NCBI GenBank assembly: GCA_020466095.1
Contig: CM035808.1
Coordinates: 757,501-821,500, forward strand
Source: Chlorops oryzae
Taxonomy: Eukaryota > Arthropoda > Insecta > Diptera > Chloropidae
DNA length: 64,000 nucleotides
Direction: 5' to 3'
The notes below the pieces were generated by a model, which was given only the letters and a program-made list of their open reading frames with translations, was not told where the DNA came from and ran no database searches. The stretch's first letter is position 1. Every line of letters starts with the position of its first letter. Of the stretch, positions 46,946 through 58,799 are shown one piece after another. The position numbers and the translations under genes were made by a program.

Positions 46946-48290
46946 ATCGATGATGTTGATGATGATGGTGAGGTTGGTGATGATGGTGTTGATGGTGATG
47001 ATGGTGGTGAAGATGGTGAGGTTGGTGATGATGGTGAGGTTGGTGATGATGGTGAGGTTGGTGATGATGGTGAGGCTGGTGATGATGATGGTGAGGATGT
47101 TGATGATGATGGTGATGGTGACGGTGAGATTGGTGATGATGATGGTGATGGTGAGTTTGATGATGTTAGTGATGGTGAGGTTGGTGATGATGATGGTCGG
47201 GTTGGTGATGATGGTGAGGTTGGTGATGATGGTGAGGTTGGTGATGGTGGAGTTGGTGATGATGGTGATGATGAGGGTGGGGTTGGTGGTGGTGATGATG
47301 ATGATGGTGAGGTTGGTGATGATGATGGTGAGGTTGGTGATGATGATGGTGGGGTTGGTGATGATGATGGTGACGGTGAGATTGGTGATGATGATGTTGA
47401 TGGTGAGGTTGGTGACGATGGTGATGATGAGGGTGGGGTTGGTGATGATGATGGTGAGGTTGGTGATGATGATGGTGAGGTTGGTGATGTTGATGGTGAG
47501 GTTGGTTATGATGATGGTGAGGTTGGTGATGATGGATAGTGACGGTGAGGTTGGTGATGATGTTGATGATGTTGTTGATGTTGATGATGATGTTGTTGAT
47601 GGTGATGATGATGGTGAAGATGGTGAGGTTGGTGATGATGATGGTGAGGTTGGTGATGATGGTAAGGTTGGTGATGATGATGATGGTGAATTTAATGATG
47701 ATCTTGCTACATCATGCCGTGAATAATCTTCAGAAATTCTGCGAGTCTTATGTGTCCCATTTTATTAACCAAATGAGAATTATAGGCATCATGCTAAAAT
47801 TTTATTCTATGCACTGATGCCAGACCGACGAATGGTTTTCCCGTTTTGAGAGATTTTTTCGATTTTACCTTTAACCAAAAATCACAAATCTCGTCACTTC
47901 ACCTCATGCAAATTGCACCGAAATTCTGCGAGTCTTATGTGTCCCATTTTATGAACTAAATGAGAATTGTACGCGATATGCAAGAATTCGTAGAAAATAC
48001 GTTAAACCGTCGGCAATCAACTCTTTCCATTATGTGATTAGTACAAAACTCTGCTGCTGTTCCTGGCATGGTTACAGGCATGTTTCCAGGGGGCTGTTTA
48101 AGGGGCTCAAACCCCTTCCCCGATATCAGCTTTACCAATATGTATCGATCAAAAAAAGAGGTAAAAAAGGTGAAATCTATCTTGGAACGACTACAAAAAA
48201 GGTACTTTGAAATCATCTCTAAAGTGACGGGAGAGAAGAAACTGTTCCTTGATAAAATTTCAAACTCATAAGGCCCACGATGGCAGAAGA
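46946..48290 (+). repeat. GATGATGGT-minisatellite family, copy C
   Basis: A 750-bp array (46950-47697) in which a higher-order unit GTGAGGTTGGTGATGATGAT predominates. It is followed by TTCTGCGAGTCTTATGTGTC-type sequence shared with copy A (12295) and the 57.6-kb segment. The stretch 47880-48280 parallels 57580-57960 closely (for example CCCGATATCAGCTTTACC). The 291-residue Val/Met-rich frame across the array is a repeat artefact. Confidence 0.85.
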
Positions 48291-49530
48291 ATTCAGCTTA
48301 AGCCATCAGAAAAGACCAACCATAAATAAATGGATTTTGAAAATGTCATTAACGATTATGTAGATTGGAATTCTAAACAATTTTATGGAGCGTAGGAAAA
48401 TTTGCGGTCTGTGGAACGACGGGAAGAATGGAGCATTCCTTTCGCCGTCACGGCCGCACATGTCATGCGAACACAAATTCATTTCGTGGAGCCATTCCTG
48501 TCGGCTGTGCTGTCTGTCGTCAACCCAAAAATGCCAAACGCAATGTGGGCCACAGAACAATTTCCCGGCGAGTGTCATCGGTGTCATTAGAGTGGCTGCT
48601 CGTTGGCGTCATCCATGCCCTCGCTCCGAATGGGGCGCATTATGTAGTTTAAAGGGCCATGTAAAAGCAGGCGACATGTGAGCTCATGTCGCACCTTCGC
48701 TTTGGCGTGCCACAAGGGAGCACATTTGCTGCCATTGTTGTCACCTTTTAGCAGACAACAATGTGGCGTGCCTTCAAGGAGCTTCCCATCCCGCAAAACC
48801 ATAAAAAACTACACGACGATCTTTGGGAGCTTCGCACGCGAACAGAAAATTATTTTCCTTATTTCTGCCATTTATATTTTACGCGACAAACAAACAAAGC
48901 AAAGGTTAAGGACCTTTTGTAGCAATAGTAATCAACTCCTTCACACGCCCTTTCTCTGCTAAACATTTCATTGGACTCACCTAGTGGGCGAGCTTCTTTT
49001 TCTCTTCCTCGCAAACTCGGCGAAATGTTGAAGCCATTATTTTAAATTACTGAGATTAATTAGGACTTATTTTAATTATATACGAAGTCCATTCATTTTG
49101 AGGGGTCATTTAACTTTGAGCTTTCTAAAATCATGTCAATTGGAGTAAGGGTTAATACTACAAATGTCCTTACCGAAGCTCTGCTAATCTCTAGGATTAA
49201 TTTCTTTGAAGCACGTAACATTTTAAAGTGCATTTCATTCTTCAAACAAACAAAAAATCTATTTCTTCCGTTCTCTTCATCCGTCTGATCTTGAATCAGA
49301 GACAGAAGGCGTCCTTTTTGGCGTATCCTTCGTATGAACTTGAGACAATCACTTATTCAAATAAAAAATCAAATTCGATAAAAAAGAAGTTTTCCCCTCA
49401 AGAACAGAATATCGTAACCCCAAGTCCTTTCAACTTATTTAAGAGCCTTAGATATTCTATTGTCGTGTTGTTATGAACCCCTCACTTCTCCTTATCCCAA
49501 TCCTGTATTACTTCCTTTTGTAGTAAGCGC
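48291..49530. other. Intronic stretch with no recognised feature
   Basis: Overlapping short frames at 48306-48960 have no recognisable family. No delimited repeat was found. Confidence 0.45.
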
Positions 49531-50331
49531 CAGGTGCGTACGTAGAAAATTATTTCGGGAGGCACTCTATTTTATATAATAGCTCATGAACAGTGCCGGC
49601 CACCACTACATTTACTAATTACGTTTGTATGCGTGCACACATTACACAGCGAGAAACAGTTGTGGATGTTTTCATACAAAATTGCATAAATTTTTCTTAG
49701 AGCCGAAATATTTTGTTCTTTAGAACTGGGTATGTCCCTGGATCGATAATGGATCGCAAAAACGCGACGTCTCGTCCAAGAGGTAGGTGTGGGTCATTTT
49801 GGAGATTTTTCAGCTCATCTTGAGCTCTTTTATCTTGAATATTTACAGTGTAGAGCAGAGAATTATTGTACAAATCAATGATATGCTGAATTTTTTTTTA
49901 TATTATATAATAAAATAACTGAATGTTAAGAACACGATGAAAAAATTCCTGAAGTATAAAAAATTCATTTTCTTCCAAGTGTATCAAGGCTGAAAAAATT
50001 TACGTTCTCATCTAGCTTCATCCGACGCAGCCACGTCTCGCTTGACGTTTTCCACTCAGCTTTGCTTCTCATTTGAGAGCAATTTTGTGAACATACGAGT
50101 GCTTACGCTCTTTTTGCTTCTAGCTTGCTTCCGTGGCCGGCACTGCTCATGAACCTTTGAGCTTCTTCGAATCGCGGAAAGGTTTTGAACCCGAAAATAC
50201 CTCCCTGCGTGCGTCTCTGTTTGTATTAGCAAACGACCAGGAAGAAACTTGGACTAGGACTATTATACTTGCCTTCGCAAGACGAGCGGCTCTTCGAAAA
50301 AGACCCAAATCGCCCCCTGAGTACGCTCCTG
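49531..50331. mobile_element. CGTACG-type hAT element, 801 bp, precise target duplication
   Basis: CAGGTGCGTACGTAG at the left and GAGTACGCTCCTG at the right are inverted ends. A perfect 8-bp duplication GTAAGCGC flanks them (49523-49530, 50332-50339). It contains family-typical AAAATTATTTCGGGAGG. No transposase frame is left. Confidence 0.92.
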
Positions 50332-50339
50332 GTAAGCGC

Positions 50340-51665
50340 CTGCTCATCGTCCTTTTTGCTTCTATTTGGATTTGATTTTACAAAAATTGTTTTTCGTTTG
50401 GCTTTTGTCAAAGGAACTTCCATCAAAACTAAAAAAAAAAAAAAATGGGGAAGTCTAACTCCCACTACAGAAGAGTATTTAAATATATGCAGAAAAACAA
50501 GTAAAAACATCAAGAAATCCCCCATCGAATCCATCAGTCCTAAGTTTAACATCAACGCACGCTATAAGGCGGCACGAAATGCTCTATAATTCGTCCTTTT
50601 GTTTTCGAAAGTGAAAAGGCGGAGAGTGAGTGGTGCCGGAGGTCCTTGTGGAAGGAGCATGAATGCCATAAGTAAGACAGGGAGGGAGGGGGAGGCAAAA
50701 TATAATGTCGCTTAAATTGGAAACATATCCTTCTTTTGTTTATTCGGTTAAAAGAAACTGCGTCAATATGCCGCACGCCAAGCGTCGTCGGAGAGATGGC
50801 GCCGGTAAAAAAAAAAAAAAAAAAATGGCGGTTGAATAAACATAGTCAGAAGCACGAAACAATCCAAGAAATGACGTTCGACAACCTTCGTTTTTGTCCT
50901 AGAATAATGGAGAAAATCTCATTCTCTAGTAGTTCGGATTATTCGCCTTTGTTCTTCAACAGTAAATCCGCTTTCTTTGGGACGAAAATCAATTAAATAA
51001 TTTTTTAACAATTTTTAAGAATTCTTTTTTTCAAATTTAACAAAATGAGGGTATTCACAAAGGCGTGTTAAAAATGTTGGAAAGTCGCACAATCGCAAAA
51101 TTGCGACTTCTTAAAAAATTTTTAAACTTTGGTATCTTGCTTAGCTTTTTTTTAAGCAGTTAAAATTTTCCGATTTTCCGACTTTCCTATTTTCCGACGC
51201 CTTTGTGAATACCCCTAATATATCGAAAGTAAAAGTTAGGAGCGAAGTCATCATAAGCGGAAGAGGCGTTTAAAGCGGTGACTTTCCGGGAGCTTCAAAC
51301 CTCTCACAAGAAACTGGAGGAAATATTCGTGATATAAGGACTTATTATGCCTAAAATCCCTCCCGAAATAATTTTCTGCGTGCGCGCCCGGTGAAGGGCC
51401 CCTTTCAGTGGAATGTCAATAAAAAAAATTTTCCAAATTTTCAAACTTTTTTCATTTTTTTGTTCACTTCTTTTTCCCATTTAACTAGTGTAGACTGTAT
51501 TCAGCTTTAAGCTTAAACAATAAGTAAATAAATTGAGAGCCGCTCAATCTCCTTAAGTAGTACATACGACTCACAATTCAGGCTACGGGTTTTGAGTACC
51601 TATTTTCCTATGGGCTCAACGTAATAATCCAGATTCGAAACGAAAGGCCACACAATGAAATGTTC
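50340..51665. other. Intronic stretch, one relic element end
   Basis: The sequence around 51365-51395 (ATAATTTTCTGCGTGCGCGC) is the right end of another CGTACG-type hAT relic whose left end I cannot place. No gene was recognised. Confidence 0.5.
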
Positions 51666-51673
51666 GTGACAGT

Positions 51674-52072
51674 CATGGGCGTACGCAGGAGGGTGCTAAT
51701 GGGCTTTCAAACCTCTTCCGCCCTAAATTCAAGGAATTACAATGGAACAGGGCGAAATTAGTCACAATATGGTATACCAGTCCCATTCTAAATGAATATT
51801 CCCCGGGTGGGCCCCCCCAAAAAAAAAAAAAATTTGTCTCCGCGAAAAAAAGGAAGTGTTCTAAGCCTTTCTAAAAGAAAAATGTAATGACCTTTGTTCG
51901 AAAAAAAATACTTGGTTCCTTTATATTCACTCCTCCAGTGTCCTTAGAAAGTCAGACTTTTTTCCAATTCCGCACGGAAAAATTCCCCGGGAATATTTAG
52001 AACGGGCTGTATAGCTTTATAATCCCTTAAAAAAAAATCCCCTTCCGAAATAATTTTTGGAGTACGCCCATG
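51674..52072. mobile_element. CGTACG-type hAT MITE, 399 bp, precise target duplication
   Basis: CATGGGCGTACGCAGG and GGAGTACGCCCATG are inverted ends, flanked by a perfect 8-bp duplication GTGACAGT (51666-51673, 52073-52080). The interior includes CTTCCGAAATAATTTTTGG near the right end, as in the other family members. Confidence 0.93.
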
Positions 52073-52138
52073 GTGACAGTAAAGCTTTTTATCTGGGCCT
52101 TATTTGAGGAAACGAATTTTTTATTCGAAATGATTGTA

Positions 52139-52654
52139 CACAGAGAAAAAAATCAACCAGAAAACCGGTTAAATCAAAAGGAAAAATATACAAAACGGCT
52201 TCAACAAGGAATATTTTTAATTTAAAAAATTTTTCTTGTTGGAAAAACTAAAGATTTTCCTTTTGAATCAACCATATTTCAGGTTGAATTGAAATGATAA
52301 TTTTCAAAAATGGATTTAAATTTAAATTGTTGAACTAACCATTTTTAACATAACCCCAAAAATAGCCATCGGATGGACTTCATCCGATTTTGTCACTCCG
52401 TTGTCGTGACTGCTTTCGCAATGCTTAAAAAGTTCTAAGATGAATATATATCTTATATGTCGTATTTTATAAACCAAATGAGAATTATACCGAAAATAAA
52501 GAAATTTAATTAAACATATTTCCTTTTAAATCAACCAAAAATGTTGTTGACTCAACAATTTTTCTTTTGAAATTTTTGTTCTGCTCGAAAATCAAAAGGA
52601 CTGTGAATAAAAATGCGCCCTTTTAAAAAAAATCATGGTTAATTTCGCTCAGTG
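52139..52654. mobile_element. TA-flanked fold-back MITE, 516 bp
   Basis: CACAGAGAAAAAAATCAACC at the left and CGCTCAGTG at the right are inverted, with TA on both sides (52137-52138, 52655-52656). Interior inverted blocks such as AAATCAAAAGGAAAAATAT against CATATTTCCTTTTAAATCAA allow extended fold-back. Its ends resemble the ACACTGAAAAA/TTTTTCTCAGTGT blocks of the array at 59990-60893. Confidence 0.7.
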
Positions 52655-52656
52655 TA

Positions 52657-53458
52657 GCAATTTAAGAGCGTTTTATTAAACACTCCGTTTATTATATCCC
52701 CTAAAATGGCCGTGCATATGTTTAGTGCTGCCAACTTTATTCTGTGCCGGCTTCAGACAGGCCAAAAATGCAACTTCATGTTGTTAGCCTGTTTTTTTTG
52801 TGTATGTGTGTGTGTGAAGCGTCTTATCGTCGTGCAATCGATATCCTTGCAACGTTACAACTTTATGCACAAAAGTTCCATAAAAACGGTAATGGCGCCA
52901 TTCGTCGTCCTTTTTCTCTCGCTTATTAGGGCCTCTTTTTTTTGGAAAAACCGCCCGACTTGAGAATGACAGCATAATGTGCTCGGGAAACTAAGTCCTT
53001 GCGACTTTCTGATCGTTTGCCATCAGGAGGGGGAATGCAAAAGGGCTTATCACGACGTCATGCAAGTTGTACACTTTCTATAGGGCATGTAATAAAATGC
53101 CTGCTCCTCCTTCGTCCTTTGTGCCCTTCTCAAAGCGTTGCCAACTTCGTCGGTGCACTTAACTGTTTTTGGCACGTTGCACTTTCGCAGTTTTTTGAAC
53201 CACTTCAACCGAGCTTGTTGCTTGAGACGTAGACAATAAAGTAAAAAAAAAACAGCAGCAACAACAACAACAACATGGAACAAACTTAACTGTAAATGGC
53301 AACGATGAGTCATTTATTGGGTCTTGAAGAAGACGGTGTACCGACGCCGAAGAAGCATACGTTTGCTCAACTGCACGCCTCAAACTTTAAAATGATTGTA
53401 TTACATTTTGCGCTGAAACCGACGACATTGGTTGGGAAACAAAAAACCCATCACTTCG
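52657..53458. other. Intronic stretch with no recognised feature
   Basis: Short frames without family signature and a CAACAA run at about 53255-53275. Nothing else seen. Confidence 0.45.
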
Positions 53459-53600
53459 TTAACCCTTGAGTGACTAAGGTAGTCTTTAGCTAGAAAAACT
53501 ATTCATAGCCATGATGACAGATTGAAGGATATTTTCCCAATATAAGAGTATTTCGCCAAAAATAATGGCATGGAAAAATGCCTAGCCGTGAATGGGTTAA
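53459..53600. repeat. TTAA-bounded mini inverted-repeat element
   Basis: TTAACCCTTGAGTGACTAAGG at the left and CCTAGCCGTGAATGGGTTAA-type right end enclose 142 bp; the outer 10 bp pair well and the inner part imperfectly. Confidence 0.5.
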
Positions 53601-55039
53601 GCTTTTTTTGATCCGATGGAGTTGTTTTTCCTTTGACCACAAATCCAATTCGAAGACACGTTCGCCCATCGCCAAGCAGTATGTATTTTTTTTTCTTTTT
53701 TTCTCGAAACCACAACGAACCAGAGCCATGGCAGACGTTACTATTATCGCTTGAGCACCGTAGTTATACATAGTCCCACGAATGTGGCCCCACTTGAACT
53801 CGTTTGTACGTCGAGAGTTAAGACAATGCACTAATGGCTTTCAATGTTGATTTGAGATACTCCAATTTGGAGGGCAAAAGGTCGCGGGTCAGCGAGAAAT
53901 CGCTTTAAAACGGCGAAGGGTGAGCGACCAGTCGGCCGGCTCCGGCTTGTTGTCATAAATAATAAAGCAGCTCGAAACTCGCTCTATCGCTCTAGCGGAT
54001 GACTTTATCCGAGCTCGATGGCTGGCCGCTTGGCTTGCCTTCGCTTCGCTTGGTGGAAATGCAAATTGAGAGCAGTGTCGAACGGACGTTGTTGGGCTGC
54101 TTGCAACAAAAATTGCCACGCGACTCGTGCATACTTCTATCTCTCCCCTCCGCTTCCCTTTCTCGAAGAACTCTTATCCCAGTTTTTGAATTTTTCTGCT
54201 TTCAATTTAACGAGTGTGATTATCCTTTCGATTTAAACATGAGGGGGCAACCCTCGATACGGTGCAACATTGTTGAAATCCACGCCCAAAACGACGCTGG
54301 AAAGTTCTAAATTTAATATCAAATTTTTAATACAAATCACACTGACTGGAAACTATCTAAAAAAAAAAAAAATGGGTTGAAAAAATTACTTAAGACCATA
54401 AATTTTTCATAACTATTTCGACTTTTTGTTCTAAAATGAGTTCTGTCGCTCCAGCTGTCCACGAGTTCTGTGTTCTGTGTATCTCCCCCTTCTGCTCGCT
54501 GGGTTAACTCAAGCGCAGATGAAATGAACGTGGTCAGCAAAAAAAAAAAGAAAAAAGTAAAACTTCACGGTTCATGATTGCAGAACGAACTGCAGAAGCA
54601 GATTAAACCGTCCGATCGACCACAACTTCGTGCTGCTTGCCTTTTACGAGAGAGTGAGGTAGAGTAAGAGGGAGAGGGTGTATGGTCAGACGGCGATGGC
54701 GAAGTGTCATTATTATGTCCAAAAACTTGTTTGGATTGCACATTGTCTGACTACAGTTTTTACTTAACCCATTTTGGACCAAGCAATTTTCTCGTTGAAA
54801 GCAAAAACCCTTCGAAGGCAGTGTTGCCAGATTTAATTTTCAAGAAACCTGACAAGCCAATGGAAATGTCTTCACTCAAGATTATTTTTTTACAATTCAA
54901 AAATCTTTTTTAAAGATTCAAATAAAAAAAAAATTGTAACACTCGGATCACAATCTATCAGAGCATAGCTAATAAACAAACAAGCGATGATAAAGAATTT
55001 TTTTCAGAGTGCCCACAGTGAGAATAAAACTCAAATAAA
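53601..55039. other. Intronic stretch with no recognised feature
   Basis: A lone GGCAGTGTTGCCAGATTT at about 54818 resembles one end of the CAGTGTTGCCA MITEs. No gene was recognised. Confidence 0.45.
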
Positions 55040-57460
55040 AACACTATCGATGGTTTCAAAATATCAAAAACATCGATGGTTTTTGAAGACTATCGATAGT
55101 TTTGATTCATGGACATTTACTTTAGCATTGGAAAGGTGGTGCTGGCGGTGACAGAGGGATGTCTTCTTTTTGAAATGGACAGATTCCTAAAAAATCCCTT
55201 ATTTAGATAAGGGCGAGAGTCGCTCGAAAATTCATCTTTCGATTATCAAAATTATCGATTGTAAAAATTATCGATATCGAAAATATCGATGATGATGGTG
55301 AAGTTGGTGATGATGAGGTGGTGATGGTGATTAGATGGGATGATATTGTGAGGTTGGTGATGAGTTGGTTATGATGATGGTGGTGATGATGATGTGATTG
55401 GTGTTGATGGTGTTGATGGTGTTGATGTGATGATGTTTGATGTTGTTGATGTTGTTGATGTTGATGTGGGATGATGATGAGGTTGGTGATGATGATGGTG
55501 ATGGTGATGATGGTAAGGTTGGTGATGATGTGATGGTGATTTAGATATTGATATGCGTGATAATGGTGTAGGTTTGATGTTTATTGTCCATTTTATAATG
55601 AATGAGTTGGATATGTAAATTTATTTATGTGATGCCAGTGACGAATGGTTTTCGATTGTGTGAGATTTTTGATTTACCTTCAAAATAAAATTGTGCATTC
55701 TCATGAAAGTTACGAAATTGGAGTTATTGTCATGTGATAATGATGAGAATTGTAGGATATGAAGATGATGAAATGTATACGTGCTGAATAATTTTTTTAT
55801 GTGATTAGATAAAATTGTTGATCTGGTGGTTAGGATGGTTAAGGTGTATCCGGTGTGAAGGGATGTTAAGGGGTAACCCTCCCCGATATGTTGTATTAAT
55901 GTGATGATAAAATAGAAAAAAGGTGAATTTTTTTTGAGATTAAATTTTTCTTAATTAAGGTATTTGAAATATTTCGAATCATTAAAGTGAGGGAGGAAGA
56001 ATTGGGAATCTGATAGATGTCAAATCTAGAAAAATTAAAAAAAGGGGATGAGATTTTTTTGCATTTTTTCGAAAATGATGGACTTCAATTTTTCCTTGTT
56101 TTTCCTTCAGAAGTCCTTCAAAAGAATTGTCACTTATTGAAGGTTTTGTTTCCTTAATCATCATTTTTTTTGCCACTTTTAAAACACCCCTTCCCGTTTT
56201 CAGTTCAGTTTGTGATGGCATAAGTTGTGGTCCGTGAGAGTGAGGTAAGGGGCTTCGAAATTGTTGGGTGGAATTGAAAAAAAAAAGGTGTTTATGGTTT
56301 TTTGTTTGTTGGTGTATTGTGTTGTGGTTTTAAGCGTAGCAAAATTTTGGTTGACACAATCCTACTCTCGTGTACGTTTCAGTGTTTCTGATAAATCCTC
56401 ACGGCTTGGTTGCGATGGGCGAAGAAGCTCCTGCGGGGGGATTTGTTTTGGAAATTAGGTATTTTTTCAATTGGCCCCATTTTTTTAATGCATTTGGGTC
56501 GATTTTTCGGAAAAGGCGCTTAATATATCCGGTCAAAGGATCTGAATTTCATTTAATTATGCTGAAATTGTGATTATCTTTCCTGTCTGGAAAATTTTAA
56601 AATATCAAAGGTTTGGTCATCAATCGCTTTTTCAGAAGCTTTTTAAATCTTAATCAATATTAAATTGATTCGGTGTTGATTTAGAATCCTTGCATGTGAA
56701 TTGATCGTTCTAGTGTTTCGATGTTGGTAGAAATTTGGTTTAACAAAAGTGCATGTTATTACTGTGGATATGTGATAATGTTCGTAATGTGATCAAACTT
56801 CTGAAAATGACCTGTCACGACAGTTCTCAGCTTACTGAGATTGAGAACATTCTGATCAATTATGTCTTTATACTTAGTTTCCGAAATCATAGAATTCAGT
56901 GAGAATTGACTAGGAATTTTTTAGAAAAAAAGTACCACTTTCCGGGGTACGTCTTTGCATTTAGGGAAATACTGAATTGGATCAATTGTGCTTTTTAGGA
57001 CGAATTACTCATCAAAGGGAACTATTGAGCGTATTCGGAGGGTGCTTTTGGGGTTCAAGCACTCCCTCGAAATGACCGATAGAATTATCAAAGGGATTGA
57101 GAAAATGATCTCGTAGATATGTTTTGTTATGCCTTAAACCAACTTCTGAAATAATTTTCTGGTCTTAGTCGCATCGTTTCTAATCTAAACGCGACTTGTA
57201 AGAAGCATATTGAATCATTTGTTTTATAATAAATATTCAAAGATACAAAAAACATCAAAATAGACTATGATCTTTTTAGAAAAACAACACGTTCCTCCTC
57301 CAAAAACGCTTTCTTTTGGTTGATTTAGCGCTTTTTGAAATTACAAATTGGGAATCATTGATTTCCGGTGCTTTTTAGCGCGTTTTCAAAATTATTCAGC
57401 GCTTTTTCAATCTGAGGAGTTGGCAACACTGGTCGCAACTATCGATAGTTCTCAAGCTCT
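55040..57460 (+). repeat. GATGATGGT-minisatellite family, copy D, with degraded consensus
   Basis: The left flank (GGAAAGGTGGTGCTGGCGGT at about 55129) matches copy A. A GAT array follows (55288-55560), then sequence matching copy C and, from 56825, copy B. It ends with GGTCGCAACTATCGATAGTT as copy A does. From about 55300 the copy differs from its relatives mainly by very many 1-3 base gains and losses rather than substitutions. Confidence 0.75.
55560..56760 (+). repeat. Left member of a direct duplication (partner 57580-58790)
   Basis: Landmarks occur in the same order at an offset of about 1.93-2.03 kb: GAAGAAGCTCCTGCGGGGG (56423 and 58444), TTTTTTTAATGCATTTGGG, TTTTTCGGAAAAGGCGCTTA, GAAATTGTTGGGTGG. 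Relative to the right member it has lost many single bases and dinucleotides. Confidence 0.8.
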
Positions 57461-57579
57461 ATCACAAGGTCAAACAAACCAAGCTCCGATAATAGCTGCA
57501 ATAAAGTTCAAAACTCAAAAACTACGACAAACCCCTTAAATATGACAAACTTACCCGAATTCTCGTCCCTCTCACCTCA

Positions 57580-58790
57580 TGAAAAATTCACCGAAATTCT
57601 GCGAGTCTTATGTTCCCCATTTTATGAACTAAATGAGAATTGTACGCGATATGCAAGACTGCATAGAAAATTCGTTAAACCGTCGGAAATCAACTCTTTC
57701 CTTTATGTGATTAGTACAAAACTCTGCTACTATTCCTGGCATGGTTACAGGCATGTATCTAGGGAGGATTTAAGGGGTTCAAACCTCCTCCCCCGATATC
57801 AGCTCTAATATGTATCGATCAAAAAAGAGACGTAAAATAGGTGAGATCTTTTTTGGCACGACTACAATTTTTCGTATAATTAAGGTACTTTGAAATCATC
57901 TCTAGTTTGTCCGGAGAGAAGAAACTCTGCCGCGTCAATCCCTGATAGAATGTCAGACTCATAAGAATAATGAAAGGGGACAATGAGATTTTTTTCTATT
58001 TTTTCCGACAGATTGCAAGACTTCGATTCGCTCCTTCGAATCTCCTTCAGAGGTCCTTCAAACAGAATTCGCTCCTTTGTCCCTTCTCATTGTGAGGTTT
58101 TGTTTTTTAAATCATCATTTTTTTCTCGCCCACTTTTAAAATTCCACCCATTCACACCAGTTTTACCAGCTTCAAAGTTTCTGATGGCGTAAGTTGTCGG
58201 TCACGTGGCAGCACGTGATCGCGTAAGGGGCTCTCGAAATTGTTGGGTGGCAACTCTGAACAAAAAAAAAAGAGATGTTTATTCCGTAGTTTTTTGTTTG
58301 TTGGTGCTATTGTTATTGTTGTTGTGTTGTTAAGCGTCAGCAAAACGTTTTCTGCGTTGCACACAATCCTATCCTCCTCGCTGTCACGTTTCACTGTCGT
58401 TTCTTGATAAATCCTGCACGGTTTCGACTTGCGACTGCGGCGGAAGAAGCTCCTGCGGGGGTGATATTGTTTTGGAAATTAGCGTCATTTTTTCAATTGA
58501 GCACCCATTTTTTTAATGCATTTGGGTTGATTTTTCGGAAAAGGCGCTTAATTATATCCGGTCAAAGGCTCATGAATTTCATTAAATTATGCTGATTATA
58601 TCCTTTCCATTGTCCTCTGAAAATTTTAAAATATCAAAGTTTCTGGCATCATCAATCGACTTTTTTCCACAGAATCGGATTCAAAAAGTTCTTTTTAAAT
58701 CCTTTCACACTCAAATACTTAAACTCTGGCATTATCCTTGCGCTCTGTCCTTCATACGGATTCCTTCTGCCATGTCTTGAATTGATTCCG
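57580..58790 (+). repeat. Right member of the direct duplication
   Basis: This member keeps intact the sequence seen in copy C at 47900-48280 (CCGAAATTCTGCGAGTCTTA, ACTAAATGAGAATTGTACGC, ATATGCAAG) and continues through the shared block CCTGCGGGGGTGATATTG to about 58790. Offsets to the left member grow along its length because the left member is shorter. Confidence 0.8.
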
Positions 58791-58799
58791 TTCTAGCTC

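Noticed and set aside
46851..47726. Val/Met-rich 291-residue frame
   Set aside because: Product of the GATGATGGT array in copy C; changes in unit length would break any protein, and no family matches.
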